Origin: CAVYXK01 sp963708245
GTDB lineage: Bacteria > Pseudomonadota > Alphaproteobacteria > Acetobacterales > Acetobacteraceae
NCBI GenBank assembly: GCA_963708245.1
Contig: OY970201.1
Location: forward strand, 1,054,001 to 1,118,000
Length of the DNA: 64,000 nt
Direction: 5' to 3'
The notes under the pieces are model-generated. The model was given only the letters and a program-made list of their open reading frames with translations. It was not told where the DNA came from and did no database searches. Positions 51,974 to 61,277 of this stretch are shown here, piece by piece. The translations under genes were made by a program, and so were the position numbers. Each line of letters opens with the position of its first letter. The first letter of the stretch is position 1.

Positions 51974-52609
51974 TTACATCGGTGACGTGCCGCCCATCAG
52001 GTCGGTCGCTTTCCGATCCAAACTCTCCACGAGCGCCATCGGACCACGTGCCAGCAGCGCGAGAAAGTCAGACCGCAGCACCGCGACCTGGCTGATCGAG
52101 CCGTCGAGCAGCACGTCCGTCGCCTTCCAGCCGCTGCCGGCGGGCCGCATGACGTAGTCGATCACGCTCGAGCCGCCGGCTGGCTTGAGAATCTCCGTGT
52201 GCACCACCTCCGATTGGCCCACGCTGCGCAGCCCAGGAAGCACCTCCAGCTTCTGCCCGGAATAGCTGTCGAAATTGGAGACCCAGGTCGCCACCGTATA
52301 GTGCCGGAACGCGGTCAGCAGCGCCGATTGCTGCGACGGCTGGATGGCCGCCCAGGCGAACCCGACCGCTTCCTGCAGGATCTGCGGCACGTTCAGCGCC
52401 TGCTCCAGCGCCGGAGCGAGCGTGTCGAAACGCTGGGTGAAGGGCGTAGTACGCCCGGCCTTCATGACGACCAGCAGTGCGCGGTAGAATTGTTGGATCG
52501 GCGCGATGACCGCGTTCGTGTCCTGTGCGAGCGCTCCGCCCACCCACGGCGTCGCCACGGCACCAGCGAGCTGCACCAGGCTGCGACGCCCGAGACGAAA
52601 TGCAGGCAT
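51974..52609 (-). CDS. MlaC/Ttg2D-family phospholipid-binding protein
   Basis: 211 aa; start at MPAFRLGRRSLVQLAGAVAT (52609), giving a twin-arginine-like GRRSLVQ signal cleaved after GALA. The mature part matches MlaC: IAPIQQFYRALLVVMKAGRT, TLAPALEQALNVPQILQEAV, FRHYTVATWVSNFDSYSGQ and YVMRPAGSGWKATDVLLDG. MlaC carries phospholipids between envelope membranes; related proteins (HpnM) sit in hopanoid clusters. No other Mla genes are adjacent. Convergent with the MmgE/PrpD gene. Confidence 0.82.
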   Translation of the reverse strand: MPAFRLGRRSLVQLAGAVATPWVGGALAQDTNAVIAPIQQFYRALLVVMKAGRTTPFTQRFDTLAPALEQALNVPQILQEAVGFAWAAIQPSQQSALLTAFRHYTVATWVSNFDSYSGQKLEVLPGLRSVGQSEVVHTEILKPAGGSSVIDYVMRPAGSGWKATDVLLDGSISQVAVLRSDFLALLARGPMALVESLDRKATDLMGGTSPM

Positions 52610-52809
52610 GTGCCTCCCCACACAATCACGGCGAGCATACCGTCCGCCCGAACTCAAGGCCAAGAGGGAGCCGGCCTCTGCCCACATCTTCCAGGAGAGG
52701 CCGCGAGTGGACCGATGGTCCGACGGGCGCAGCCTCCTACCCTTGCGCGGCGCCGCAGCATGGCCTGAGGTTCCCTTGCCTGGTTCGCTATAAAGCAAGC
52801 GGGGAGAAG

Positions 52810-53610
52810 ATGACGCATCGGATCGGTATCGCCGGGATCACCGGCCGAATGGGACTCCTGCTGGTCGATGAGGTGCGGGGCGCCGGAGCCGTGCTGGCGG
52901 GCGGCATCGGTCGGCCGAACTCAGACAAGCCTCTGCCGGCCGGCGCCGAGCGGTTCGCGGATATCGCGGCGCTTGCCGCGGCGGCGGATGTTGTCCTCGA
53001 TTTCACCCTCGCCGCCACCGCCCGGCCGCACGCCATAGCCCTGGCGCGTGCTGGCACCGCGTGGGTCCTTGGCACGTCCGGTCTGTCGGCGGCAGACGAG
53101 GCCGCGGTGGCCGAAGCGGCACGCAGCATTCCGGTTGTCCAAGCCGCCAATTTCTCCGAGGGAATGACCCTCGTGCTGGCGCTGGCGGAGCGGCTGAGCG
53201 CCGCCCTGCCGGCTGATAAATACGACGCCGAGATCGTCGAGATGCACCATCGGCACAAAATCGACGCGCCCTCCGGCGCCGCGATCGCCATCGGGCGCGC
53301 GGTCGCCAAAGGGCGTGGCGTGGCGCTGGACGAGGTGATGGAGAGCGGCCGGGACGGCCATACCGGCGCGCGAAAGCCGGGGGCAATCGGGTTTGCCGCA
53401 CTGCGCGGGGGGCAGGTAGTCGGAGAGCACACGCTGATCTTCGCCGCCGCCACAGAGCACATCGCGCTGACCCACCGCGCCTTCGACCGCCGTAGCTTCG
53501 CTGTCGGCGCAGTTCACGCTGCCCTGTGGGTCGCCGGCCGGCCACCGGGGCTCTACTCGATGGCGGACGTGCTCGGGATTGGAGAACGAGCGGGCGCCGA
53601 ACCGGCTTGA
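52810..53610 (+). CDS. dapB: 4-hydroxy-tetrahydrodipicolinate reductase
   Basis: 266 aa; GGGGAG 3 bases before the ATG. NAD(P)-binding IGIAGITGRMGLLLVDE, VLGTSGLSAADE, the family signature EIVEMHHRHKIDAPSGAAI with catalytic His and Lys, and the C-terminal FDRRSFAVGAVHAALWVAG. Reduces the cyclic intermediate in lysine and diaminopimelate synthesis. About 200 bases from the MlaC-like gene on the other strand, and 103 bases before metK. Confidence 0.95.
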   Translation: MTHRIGIAGITGRMGLLLVDEVRGAGAVLAGGIGRPNSDKPLPAGAERFADIAALAAAADVVLDFTLAATARPHAIALARAGTAWVLGTSGLSAADEAAVAEAARSIPVVQAANFSEGMTLVLALAERLSAALPADKYDAEIVEMHHRHKIDAPSGAAIAIGRAVAKGRGVALDEVMESGRDGHTGARKPGAIGFAALRGGQVVGEHTLIFAAATEHIALTHRAFDRRSFAVGAVHAALWVAGRPPGLYSMADVLGIGERAGAEPA

Positions 53611-53683
53611 TTTGCCGGGGGCTTTCCGCCATTGACCCCGGCGCCCGGCATCCCGCCGGTGCCGGCGGCCGGCGTCCCCGCGC

Positions 53684-53702
53684 CTTGTCCTGCCGCGACA
53701 AG
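53684..53702 (+). promoter_or_regulatory. hairpin in the metK leader
   Basis: CTTGTC, CTGCCGC loop, GACAAG immediately before the metK ribosome site (AGGAGA). It could modulate metK translation. It does not match any SAM riboswitch consensus I know. Confidence 0.3.
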
Positions 53703-53713
53703 AGGAGAACTCC

Positions 53714-54901
53714 ATGCGCGACAAGGGCGAGTTCCTGTTCACCTCGGAATCCGTCTCGGAGGGACACCCCGACAAGGTCGCCGACCAACTCAGCGACACG
53801 GTGCTGGATGCCTATTTGAGGGCCGACCCCTACTCGCGTGTGGCGTGTGAGGCGCTGGTCACGACCAACCGCGTGATACTGGCGGGCGAGACACGCGGCC
53901 CCGACAAGATCACACCCGATGTGCTGATCGAACACTGCCGCGAGGCGATCAGGGATATCGGCTACGACCAGTCGGGATTCAGTTGGCGTCACGCGTCGAT
54001 CGACGTTTTTTTACATGCGCAGTCTGCCGACATCGCCCAGGGAGTCGATGCCGCTGGCAACAAGGACGAAGGCGCCGGCGACCAGGGCATGATGTTCGGC
54101 TATGCCTGCCGCGAGACCGACGCACTGATGCCGGCGCCGCTCTATTACGCGCATCTGATCCTGCGCCGGATAAAAGAGCTGCGCCACGCCCAGGATCGGT
54201 CGGTCGCCGGTCTGCTACCCGACGCCAAGAGCCAGATCACGCTGCGCTATGTGGATGGCCGCCCGGTGCAGGCCGCGAGCGTAGTCGTTTCCACCCAGCA
54301 TGAAGAGGAGCTCGATCAGAACGACGTCAAGCGGCTGGTCTGGCCGATCGTGGAAAGCACCCTGCCGCGCGGCTGGATGCCGCCGGAGAGGGAGTTCTAC
54401 ATCAACCCAACTGGCAAGTTCGTCACCGGCGGCCCGGACGGAGATTGCGGCCTGACCGGGCGCAAAATCATCGTCGATACCTATGGCGGCGCTGCGCCGC
54501 ATGGCGGCGGGGCGTTCAGCGGCAAGGACCCAACCAAGGTGGATCGCTCGGCCGCCTATGCCTGCCGTTACTTGGCGAAGAACGTGGTAGCGGCTGGTCT
54601 TGCGGATCGCTGCACGCTGCAGGTCAGCTACGCGATCGGGGTATCGCGCCCGCTGTCGCTCTATGTCGATCTGCAGGGCACCGGGAAGGATATAGACGAG
54701 GCGAAACTGGAGCGGGTGCTGCGGGAACTGGTCGATCTCTCGCCGCGCGGCATCCGGGAGCACCTGCAATTGAACCGGCCGGTTTACGCGGTGACGTCGG
54801 CCTATGGGCATTTCGGGCGTGCGCCGGATGCGAAGATGGGCACCTTCACATGGGAGAAGACCGATCTCGTCTCCGAGCTGCGGGCTTGGTTCGGACGGTA
54901 G
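53714..54901 (+). CDS. metK: S-adenosylmethionine synthetase
   Basis: 395 aa; AGGAGA 5 bases before the ATG. Makes S-adenosylmethionine from methionine and ATP. Seen: FTSESVSEGHPDKVADQLSD (residues 9-28) with the catalytic His of GHPDK, GDQGMMFGYACRETDALMPA, GGPDGDCGLTGRKIIVDTYG, GGGAFSGKDPTKVDRSAAYA and the C-terminal RAPDAKMGTFTWEKTD. In related genomes trmB follows metK directly; here about 5.3 kb separates them. Confidence 0.97.
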   Translation: MRDKGEFLFTSESVSEGHPDKVADQLSDTVLDAYLRADPYSRVACEALVTTNRVILAGETRGPDKITPDVLIEHCREAIRDIGYDQSGFSWRHASIDVFLHAQSADIAQGVDAAGNKDEGAGDQGMMFGYACRETDALMPAPLYYAHLILRRIKELRHAQDRSVAGLLPDAKSQITLRYVDGRPVQAASVVVSTQHEEELDQNDVKRLVWPIVESTLPRGWMPPEREFYINPTGKFVTGGPDGDCGLTGRKIIVDTYGGAAPHGGGAFSGKDPTKVDRSAAYACRYLAKNVVAAGLADRCTLQVSYAIGVSRPLSLYVDLQGTGKDIDEAKLERVLRELVDLSPRGIREHLQLNRPVYAVTSAYGHFGRAPDAKMGTFTWEKTDLVSELRAWFGR

Positions 54902-54978
54902 TGCAGAGGGTAAAAAAGAGACCGGCCGGCCGACAGGTCCTAAAACCATGATAGCGTCGGCGGATTGGGGTCGCGAGG

Positions 54979-57850
54979 ATGGCTGCGCAGAGCCGACAGG
55001 GGGTTTACGAGTTAGGCGAGTGCGAGGTCGACCTCGCGCGGCGTGAACTTCGGGTAGGCCGAGTTTCTGTGCCTGTTGGAGGTCGCGCGTTTGCAATCAT
55101 CGAGGCGCTTGTCCAGTCGACCGGCGGGCTCGTCACGAAAAGCGATTTGATGGAACGCGTCTGGCCGGGCGCGATCGTCGAGGAAAACACGCTTCAGGTT
55201 CACATCTCTGCGGTTCGCAAGGCGCTGGGCTCGCAACGGGGATTGCTGAAGACGGAGTCGGGCCGAGGCTACCGGTTGCTCGGCACTTGGGCTGTCCGAC
55301 AGAACGGCACGTCGACGGGCCCGGTTAGACCCGAACCGGCGCTGCCTTTACCCGACCAACCATTGCGGACGAACTTCCCGGCGACCGCGCCGGAGCTGCT
55401 CGGCCGAGTCGGCGCCGCGCAGCATCTTCATGACCTTCTCTCAGCCTATCGGGCGGTCACGTTGACCGGACCCGGGGGGATCGGGAAGACCGCGCTGGCA
55501 CTGGAGTCTGCTGGTACTTTGTTCCCGAGTTTTCAGGGTGACGGTTGGTTCGTGGAGCTGGCTTCGTTGCGCGACCCCGCGCTGGTGCCCTCCGCTGTCG
55601 CGGGTGTGGTTGGACTCAATCTGAGCGGGAATCAGATCTCCGCCGAGTCGGTCGCTCGCGCCATTGGGGAGCGAAAGCTCCTCCTCGTTCTCGACAATTG
55701 CGAGCATGTCATCGACGCGGCAGCCGGGTTGACCGAAACAATCATGCGCCTTTGTCCGCACACCACGGTTCTGGCAACCAGTCGTGAGGTCTTGCGGATC
55801 GAGGGCGAGTACGTCTATCGCGTTCCACCGCTCAGCGTACCACCGCATCACCAGGGTGAACCTAGTCAGGTCCTGGGACACAGCGCGGTGGAGCTTTTCA
55901 TTGCCAGGACGCGGGCGTTGGACTCGGACTTCTCACCCCGCGGAGAGGACCTTTCCGCGATCGCTGCGATCTGTCGGCATCTCGACGGCATCCCGCTTGC
56001 GATCGAGCTCGCCGCGGCCCGCGCTGCGATGCTGGGGACTCTACAGGTCGCGTCGCGTCTGGATGATCTTTTCGCGCTGCTGACCAGCGGACGCCGAACG
56101 GCGCTGCCAAGGCAGCAAACGCTCCGGGCAACCCTCGACTGGAGCTATGGCTTGCTGCCCGAGGTGGAGGCAACAGTGCTGCGTCACCTTGCTGTGTTTG
56201 CCGGAGATTTCTCGCTCGAAGCCTCGATTGCCGTGGCGGGTGATCCAGCCGCGCCGCGCGTCGTCGACGATCTTGCCAATCTCGTCGCGAAATCGCTGAT
56301 CGTCGCCGACCTTCGCAGCGGGCCCGCGCAATACCGGCTGTTGGACACGACCCGCCTGTACGCTCTGGAGAAGCTGCGGGAGAGTGGCGAATTCCGACAG
56401 GCCGCACGCCGTCATGCCGAATATTACCGAGACTTCTTCGCAAAGGCCGAAGCTGAGAGCGAGACGCGACCACAAGCCGAGTGGCTGGCCGCTTATGGTC
56501 GCCACATCGACAATGTGCGCGCCGGTCTCGACTGGGCATTTTCTTCAGACGGCGACCCGCAGATCGGCGTAGCGCTCACCGTTGCCGCTGTGCCGCTATG
56601 GACCCAACTGTCGCTGTTGGACGAATGCCGCGAGCGGGTCGAGCGGGCGCTGGCGAGCCTCGGCGGTGACGAGGCAGCGACAGCGCGCCCGCGCATGCAA
56701 CTTTCCGCGGCGCTTGCTTGGTCGCTGATGTACGGCGTCGGCCGTGCACGAGAGGCTGGCCACGCGTGGGCGACCACACTGAAGCTCGCAGACAGGCTCG
56801 ACGACAGGGACTACCGGCTACGCGCCCTCTGGGGGTCGTGCATCGATCAATTCAATAATGGGGAGTTTCGCAGTGCGCTGGAATTCGCCCGGCGTTTCGC
56901 CGGCCTGGTAGCAAATTCCACCGATGCGATCGACTTGATGATGGCCGATCGCATTCTCGCTACCGCGCTGCACTACCTTGGCGACCAGAAAAGGGCCCGC
57001 CATCATATCGACCGCGTGCTCGCGCAGCTTACGGCCTTGGAGAAGCAACCCCAGATCGTCCGCTTCCGGTTCGATCTGCGGGTTTCGACGCACTATTTCC
57101 AGGCCCGCATCCTGTGGCTGCAAGGATTTGCCGATCAGGCGCTACGTGTGGTCGAGCACAATATCGAGGAAGGGCACGCCATCGGGCATGCCTTGACTTT
57201 TTGCAGTGTGTTGGGTCAGGGCGCATGCCCGATCGCCTTCCTGGCAGGCGATCTCGACGCGGCCGCGCGCTACGGCGCTATGTTGCTCGACCATACCGAG
57301 CGTCATCCGGTGCGTTTGTGGCACCTGTGGGCGCGCTGCTTCAATGGCATGGTGATGGTCAAGCGTGGTGACATCGCCGGCGGGCTAAATGTTCTGCGCA
57401 GGGAACTCGAACGAGCCGGCGAGGCAAAGTTCTTGCCGCGCTTCCTGCTGCCGCTCGGCGAGCTGGCGGCATGCCTCGGCGAGAACGGCGAGGTCACGCA
57501 GGGTCTCGCAACCGTCAACGAGAACTCTGGCCCGCTGCAAAACACGCGATGAAGGCTGGTATCTGGCCGAGCTCCTACGTATCCAGGGCGAGCTGCTGCT
57601 TCGGCAAGCCGCGGATCGGTCCATTTCCGCGGCTGAGGACTGCTTTCACGAGGCGCTCGAGGTGGCTCGGGAGCAGGGAGCCCTGTTTTGGGAATTGCGC
57701 GGAGCTCTGAGTCTCGCCCGATTGAGGTCAACGCAGGGTCGCCAGGACGACGTAATGCAAATTCTGGCACCCGTGTACGACCGATTTACCGAGGGCTTCG
57801 AAACAGCCGATCTGTGCGCCGCGAGAACGATGCTCGAGGGGCTCAGGTAG
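54979..57850 (+). pseudogene. AfsR/CadC-like winged-helix NB-ARC regulator, frameshifted
   Basis: The first frame (54979-57552, 857 aa) holds an OmpR/PhoB-type winged helix (residues 10-105: GRAFAIIEALVQSTGGLVTK, ENTLQVHISAVRKALG), then an NTPase domain with P-loop GPGGIGKTAL near 165, LLLVLDNCEHVIDAAAGLTE, TTVLATSREVLRIEGE, GIPLAIELAAARAAML and a helical repeat region. It ends early in NENSGPLQNTR. Directly after, another frame continues the family's C-terminus (CKTRDEGWYLAELLRIQGEL to 57850). A one-base insertion near 57524 explains it. It may still give a nearly complete protein. Target genes unknown. Confidence 0.8.
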
Positions 57851-57928
57851 GTACAGGCGCACCGGCGCGCGCCACGATTGGCGAAAATGCCGCCCCATCT
57901 GTCATGCCTGCGAAATGCAGGCACCCAT

Positions 57929-58825
57929 CTAACCGTGCTTAACCGGCAGCGCGATTCCGGTGAGTGCCTCCCACACTCGGATGACGAAAGCATCGTCCTT
58001 GCCCCCATGCCCGAGCGCCGCGGCGGCCAGGAATAACTGGTGCGCCGCTGCCGCCAGCGGCGCAGGGAAGGACAGCGCGCGGGCCTGATCGAGCACGATG
58101 CCCAGGTCCTTGACGAATATGTTTACCGCGGACTGCGGCGTGTCGTCACCGGCCAGGATGTGCGGCACGCGGTTCTGCCACATCCACGAATTGCCGGCTG
58201 ACGAGCAGATCACATCATACAGCGACGCCGGGTCGGCGCCGGCGCGGATGCCGAGCGCCAGTGCCTCTGCCGCGGTGGCGATGTGCACGCCGGCCAGCAA
58301 CTGGTTGACCATCTTCACCGTGCTGCCGATGCCGGCCGCGTCGCCCAGCCGCCACACCTTGCCGGAGATCGCCTCCAGCACTGGGGCCGCTTTCTCGAAC
58401 GCCGCCGCCGAACCCGAGGCCATCACCGTCATTGTACCGGCCTCCGCGCCCGCCTTGCCCCCCGAAACGGGGGCATCGAGCATCAGCAGGCCCATTTCGA
58501 CCAGCCGCGTCTCCAGCCGGCGCGCCGCTGCCGGCGCAACGGTGCTGGAGCAGATCACCACAGCCCCACGCGGTAGCCTGGCTGCGCAGCCAGCGGGGCC
58601 GAACAGCACCTCGTCCTCCTGCTCCGCGTTGACCACCAGGATCAGCACGGCCTCCAGCCTCTCCGGCAGCGCTGCCGGGCTGGCGACCGCGGCACCTCCG
58701 GCGGCGACCAGCGCATCCCGCGCAGGGCCACGCAAGTCACAGCCGGTCACGTGATGCCCGTGCTTCGCCAGATTGACCGCGGCGCCGAAGCCCATGGTGC
58801 CGAGCCCGATCACGCCGACCCGCAT
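57929..58825 (-). CDS. 3-hydroxyisobutyrate dehydrogenase-like (LtnD-like) reductase
   Basis: 298 aa; GGGAGG 9 bases before the ATG. Beta-hydroxyacid dehydrogenase: VGVIGLGTMGFGAAVNLAKH, VICSSTVAPAAAR, DAPVSGGKAGAEAGTMTVMA and the catalytic lysine in GSTVKMVNQLLAGVHIATAA. Subgroup features (GNSWMWQNRVPHI, FVKDLGIVLDQA) match L-threonate dehydrogenase LtnD, but no other threonate genes are near. Six bases downstream of the prolyl aminopeptidase gene on the same strand. Confidence 0.87.
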   Translation of the reverse strand: MRVGVIGLGTMGFGAAVNLAKHGHHVTGCDLRGPARDALVAAGGAAVASPAALPERLEAVLILVVNAEQEDEVLFGPAGCAARLPRGAVVICSSTVAPAAARRLETRLVEMGLLMLDAPVSGGKAGAEAGTMTVMASGSAAAFEKAAPVLEAISGKVWRLGDAAGIGSTVKMVNQLLAGVHIATAAEALALGIRAGADPASLYDVICSSAGNSWMWQNRVPHILAGDDTPQSAVNIFVKDLGIVLDQARALSFPAPLAAAAHQLFLAAAALGHGGKDDAFVIRVWEALTGIALPVKHG

Positions 58826-58830
58826 GCCGC

Positions 58831-59781
58831 TTACCTCCCGTCCCGGAAGCGCTCGACCGCCGCGACCAGGGCGCGTCTGATCCCCGGCTCCAGCGCCGAG
58901 TGCCCGGCATCCGGCACGATGGACAGCCGCGCCGCTGGCCAGGCTGCTGCCAGTTCGAACGCGGTCGCCGGTGGGCAGATCATGTCGTAGCGGCCCTGCA
59001 CGATCTCCGCCGGGATGTGGCCGATGCGGTGCATTCCCGGCAGCAGCCCCTCGGACGGTAGGAATAGGCCATTAGCGAAATAATGCGCCTCGATCCGCGC
59101 CAACCCGAGCGCGGTGCGGTCTTGCGCGAAGGAACTGACGGTGTCGGGGCTAGGCAACAGCGTGCTGCAGGTGCCCTCGTACACCGACCACGCGCGTGCC
59201 GCCGGCATGTGCACCGCGGGATCGGGATGCGTCAGCCGCCGCAGATAGCCACCGAGAATGTCGCCTCGCTCCGATTCCGGCACGAAACCGGCGAAAGTCG
59301 CATAGGCGTCGGGGAAGACGGCGCGCAGTCCATAGAGGAACCAGTTGACCTCGGGCTCGCGCCCGAGGAACACGCCGCGCAGCACGCACCCGGCGACCCG
59401 CAATGGATAGGCCTGCGCGTAGGCCAGTGCGAGCGTCGAGCCCCAGGAGCCGCCGAACAGGATCAGCCGCTCGATCCCAAGGTGGCGCCGCAGTGTCTCG
59501 ATATCCGAAACAAGATCGGCGGTGGTGTTGTGCGCCAGGCTACCGAGCGGGCGCGAGCGCCCGGCACCGCGCTGGTCGAAGATAATCACACGCCAGAAAT
59601 CCGGGTCGAAGAAGCGGCGATGCACGGCGCCGGCCCCGGCGCCCGGGCCGCCATGCAGGAACAGGACGGGGCGACCGCGTGGGTTGCCGACCTGCTCCCA
59701 ATACATCACGTGACCGCCGGTGAGCGGCAGATAGCCGGTCTCGAAAGGTCCGATCTCGGGAAACAGGTCGCCGCGCGGCAT
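58831..59781 (-). CDS. pip: prolyl aminopeptidase
   Basis: 316 aa from MPRGDLFPEIGPFETGYLPL (59781); the longer frame to 59979 reads antisense DUF423 sequence. Alpha/beta hydrolase peptidase S33: HGGPGAGAGAVHRRFFDP (oxyanion), IFDQRGAGRSRP, the nucleophile elbow GGSWGSTLALAYAQAYP, GRYDMICPP with the acid and DAGHSALEP with the catalytic His. Releases N-terminal proline from peptides in the cytoplasm. Divergent from the DUF423 gene. Confidence 0.92.
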   Translation of the reverse strand: MPRGDLFPEIGPFETGYLPLTGGHVMYWEQVGNPRGRPVLFLHGGPGAGAGAVHRRFFDPDFWRVIIFDQRGAGRSRPLGSLAHNTTADLVSDIETLRRHLGIERLILFGGSWGSTLALAYAQAYPLRVAGCVLRGVFLGREPEVNWFLYGLRAVFPDAYATFAGFVPESERGDILGGYLRRLTHPDPAVHMPAARAWSVYEGTCSTLLPSPDTVSSFAQDRTALGLARIEAHYFANGLFLPSEGLLPGMHRIGHIPAEIVQGRYDMICPPATAFELAAAWPAARLSIVPDAGHSALEPGIRRALVAAVERFRDGR

Positions 59782-59835
59782 GATGGCGTGGATGGTATAG
59801 GCCGGGCGCGGCGCGCGAAACAGGGAACATGGCGA

Positions 59836-60207
59836 TTGGAACGGACGTGGATCGGCCTCGGGTCGCTTGTCGGACTCGCCGCCGTGGGGATGGCGGCGCT
59901 GGCGGCGCATGGGCTCGATGCACTGGGGCCCGCACGCCTTCAGATGGTGCGGAACGCGGTGCAGATGCAGGGCTGGCACGCTCTGGCGCTGCTCGCATGC
60001 GGATTATGGAGCCGGCGCGGCGGCGGCGCGTTGGCGGACGCCGCGGGCATGGCCTTCGTGGCCGGCGTGGTGCTGTTCTGCGGCGCGGTTTATGCGCTGG
60101 CGATCATCGGTGCACCGGTGGGCGCGCTCGCGCCAATTGGTGGAGCATTGCTGATGATCGGGTGGGCGCTGCTCGGACTATCCGCGCTGCGGCCGCCACG
60201 GCCGTAA
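59836..60207 (+). CDS. DUF423 small membrane protein
   Basis: 123 aa from a TTG at 59836 (MERTWIGLGSLVGLAAVGMA with TTG read as Met), with AGGGA 9 bases upstream; no ATG fits before the first membrane span. Four hydrophobic segments and the DUF423 core LAAHGLDALGPARLQMVRNA, VQMQGWHALALLACGLW, VLFCGAVYALAIIGAPVGAL and GGALLMIGWALLGLSAL. Inner-membrane protein of unknown function. trmB starts 15 bases after it, so the two may be co-transcribed. Confidence 0.8.
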   Translation: MERTWIGLGSLVGLAAVGMAALAAHGLDALGPARLQMVRNAVQMQGWHALALLACGLWSRRGGGALADAAGMAFVAGVVLFCGAVYALAIIGAPVGALAPIGGALLMIGWALLGLSALRPPRP

Positions 60208-60222
60208 GGTGCTGGCGATCTG

Positions 60223-60936
60223 ATGGTTCGGGGAACGACGCCCGCGGACGTCAAGCCGCCACCAGACCGACTGTATGGCCGCGGGCGCGGCCATAAGTTG
60301 CGGCCGCGCCAGCTTCGGCTGTTGCGGCAAGTGCTGCCGCGCATCGCCTTTCGCACCAAACATGCAGCCGAGCCGACGCATGCGTTCGCGCCGCCGGTTT
60401 CCGAACTCTGGCTGGAAGTGGGTTACGGCAGCGGCGAGCACGCGCTGGCCCAGATCGCCGCACGGCCCGATATTGGGCTGATCGCCTCCGAGGTGTTTGA
60501 GAACGGCATTTGCTCGCTGCTGTCTCGTCTGGTGCCTGAAGACGGTGAGTCGGAAGCGGAATTGCCGGGCAATCTAAGGCTGTGGACGGATGATGCGCGG
60601 ATATTGCTGCGGATGCTGCCGGACAACTCGCTCGACCGGTTGTTTCTTTTGTTTCCTGATCCTTGGCCCAAGACTCGACACGCCAAACGGCGCTTCGTCC
60701 ATCCGGCGTTGCTGCCGGTTCTGGCACGTGTCCTGAGACCCGGAGCCGAGTGGCGGGTGGCCACGGATGATCCCACCCACCAGGCCTGGGTCATAGACGT
60801 GATGGGCGCACAGGAGCTGTTCGCGACCGGATTGGCGACAACGAGCCGTCCCGACGATTGGCCGCCGACCCGCTACGAGGCAAAGGCGCTCGGCGCGGGC
60901 AGGCGACCGCTCTACTGGTCGTTCATTCGCCGATAG
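60223..60936 (+). CDS. trmB: tRNA (guanine-N7)-methyltransferase
   Basis: 237 aa. Installs m7G46 in tRNA using S-adenosylmethionine. Family signs: RPRQLRLLRQVLPRIAF, SAM motif ELWLEVGYGSGEHALAQIA, IASEVFENGICSLLSRL, the catalytic FLLFPDPWPKTRHAKRRFVH and ATDDPTHQAWVIDVM. It normally sits next to metK, which supplies its cofactor; here four genes lie between. Confidence 0.93.
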   Translation: MVRGTTPADVKPPPDRLYGRGRGHKLRPRQLRLLRQVLPRIAFRTKHAAEPTHAFAPPVSELWLEVGYGSGEHALAQIAARPDIGLIASEVFENGICSLLSRLVPEDGESEAELPGNLRLWTDDARILLRMLPDNSLDRLFLLFPDPWPKTRHAKRRFVHPALLPVLARVLRPGAEWRVATDDPTHQAWVIDVMGAQELFATGLATTSRPDDWPPTRYEAKALGAGRRPLYWSFIRR

Positions 60937-60964
60937 GGGCCACAACTCCAGGCCGCTGTGCACC

Positions 60965-61189
60965 CTATTCGTGCCAGAACGGTTTGCCGGCCTCGCGCAG
61001 CGCATCCGAGCGCGTGAGACCAATATCCTTGAGCATGTAGTCGTCGAGCTGTAACAGCAGGTTGCGCGAACGCCGCCTCCGCCACGCCGCGCGGACCTTG
61101 CCGAGCAGCCCCTGAACCGCCGCAGCTGGTGCCCGGCGCTGCGGCCGGATGGCATCGCGCTGTAGAATACGAAGAGATAGCGTCGTCAT
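60965..61189 (-). CDS. DUF1127 small protein (copy 1)
   Basis: 74 aa. An arginine-rich N-terminal half (RAAWRRRRSRNLLLQLDDYM) followed by the DUF1127 core MLKDIGLTRSDALREAGKPF then WHE. Small DUF1127 proteins in alphaproteobacteria influence RNA turnover, motility, phosphate or carbon metabolism. Its upstream region is nearly the same as that of copy 2 at 63557-63784 and contains the same palindrome; the WYL regulator gene is divergent from it. Confidence 0.85.
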   Translation of the reverse strand: MTTLSLRILQRDAIRPQRRAPAAAVQGLLGKVRAAWRRRRSRNLLLQLDDYMLKDIGLTRSDALREAGKPFWHE

Positions 61190-61195
61190 CGTCGA

Positions 61196-61277
61196 GTCCT
61201 TTCAGTCTGAACGACGCCGGAGATAAGCTCCCCCTCCTGACAACGTGTTGTCAGCAGTGATCGATCGGGTTTGATCA
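61196..61277. promoter_or_regulatory. duplicated upstream region with palindrome (copy 1)
   Basis: Between DUF1127 copy 1 and the WYL regulator. It contains TTCAGTCTGAACGACG, GATAAGCTCCCCCT and the inverted repeat CTGACAAC-GT-GTTGTCAG (61237-61254). The same region upstream of DUF1127 copy 2 carries CTGACAGC-GT-GCTGTCAG. The base change is matched in both arms, which points to selection on dyad symmetry, as for a dimeric repressor operator. Confidence 0.65.

Noticed and set aside
53611..53713. Possible SAM riboswitch before metK
   Set aside because: Only a small CTTGTC/GACAAG hairpin is present; the conserved cores of SAM-I, SAM-II, SAM-IV or SAM/SAH classes are not seen.
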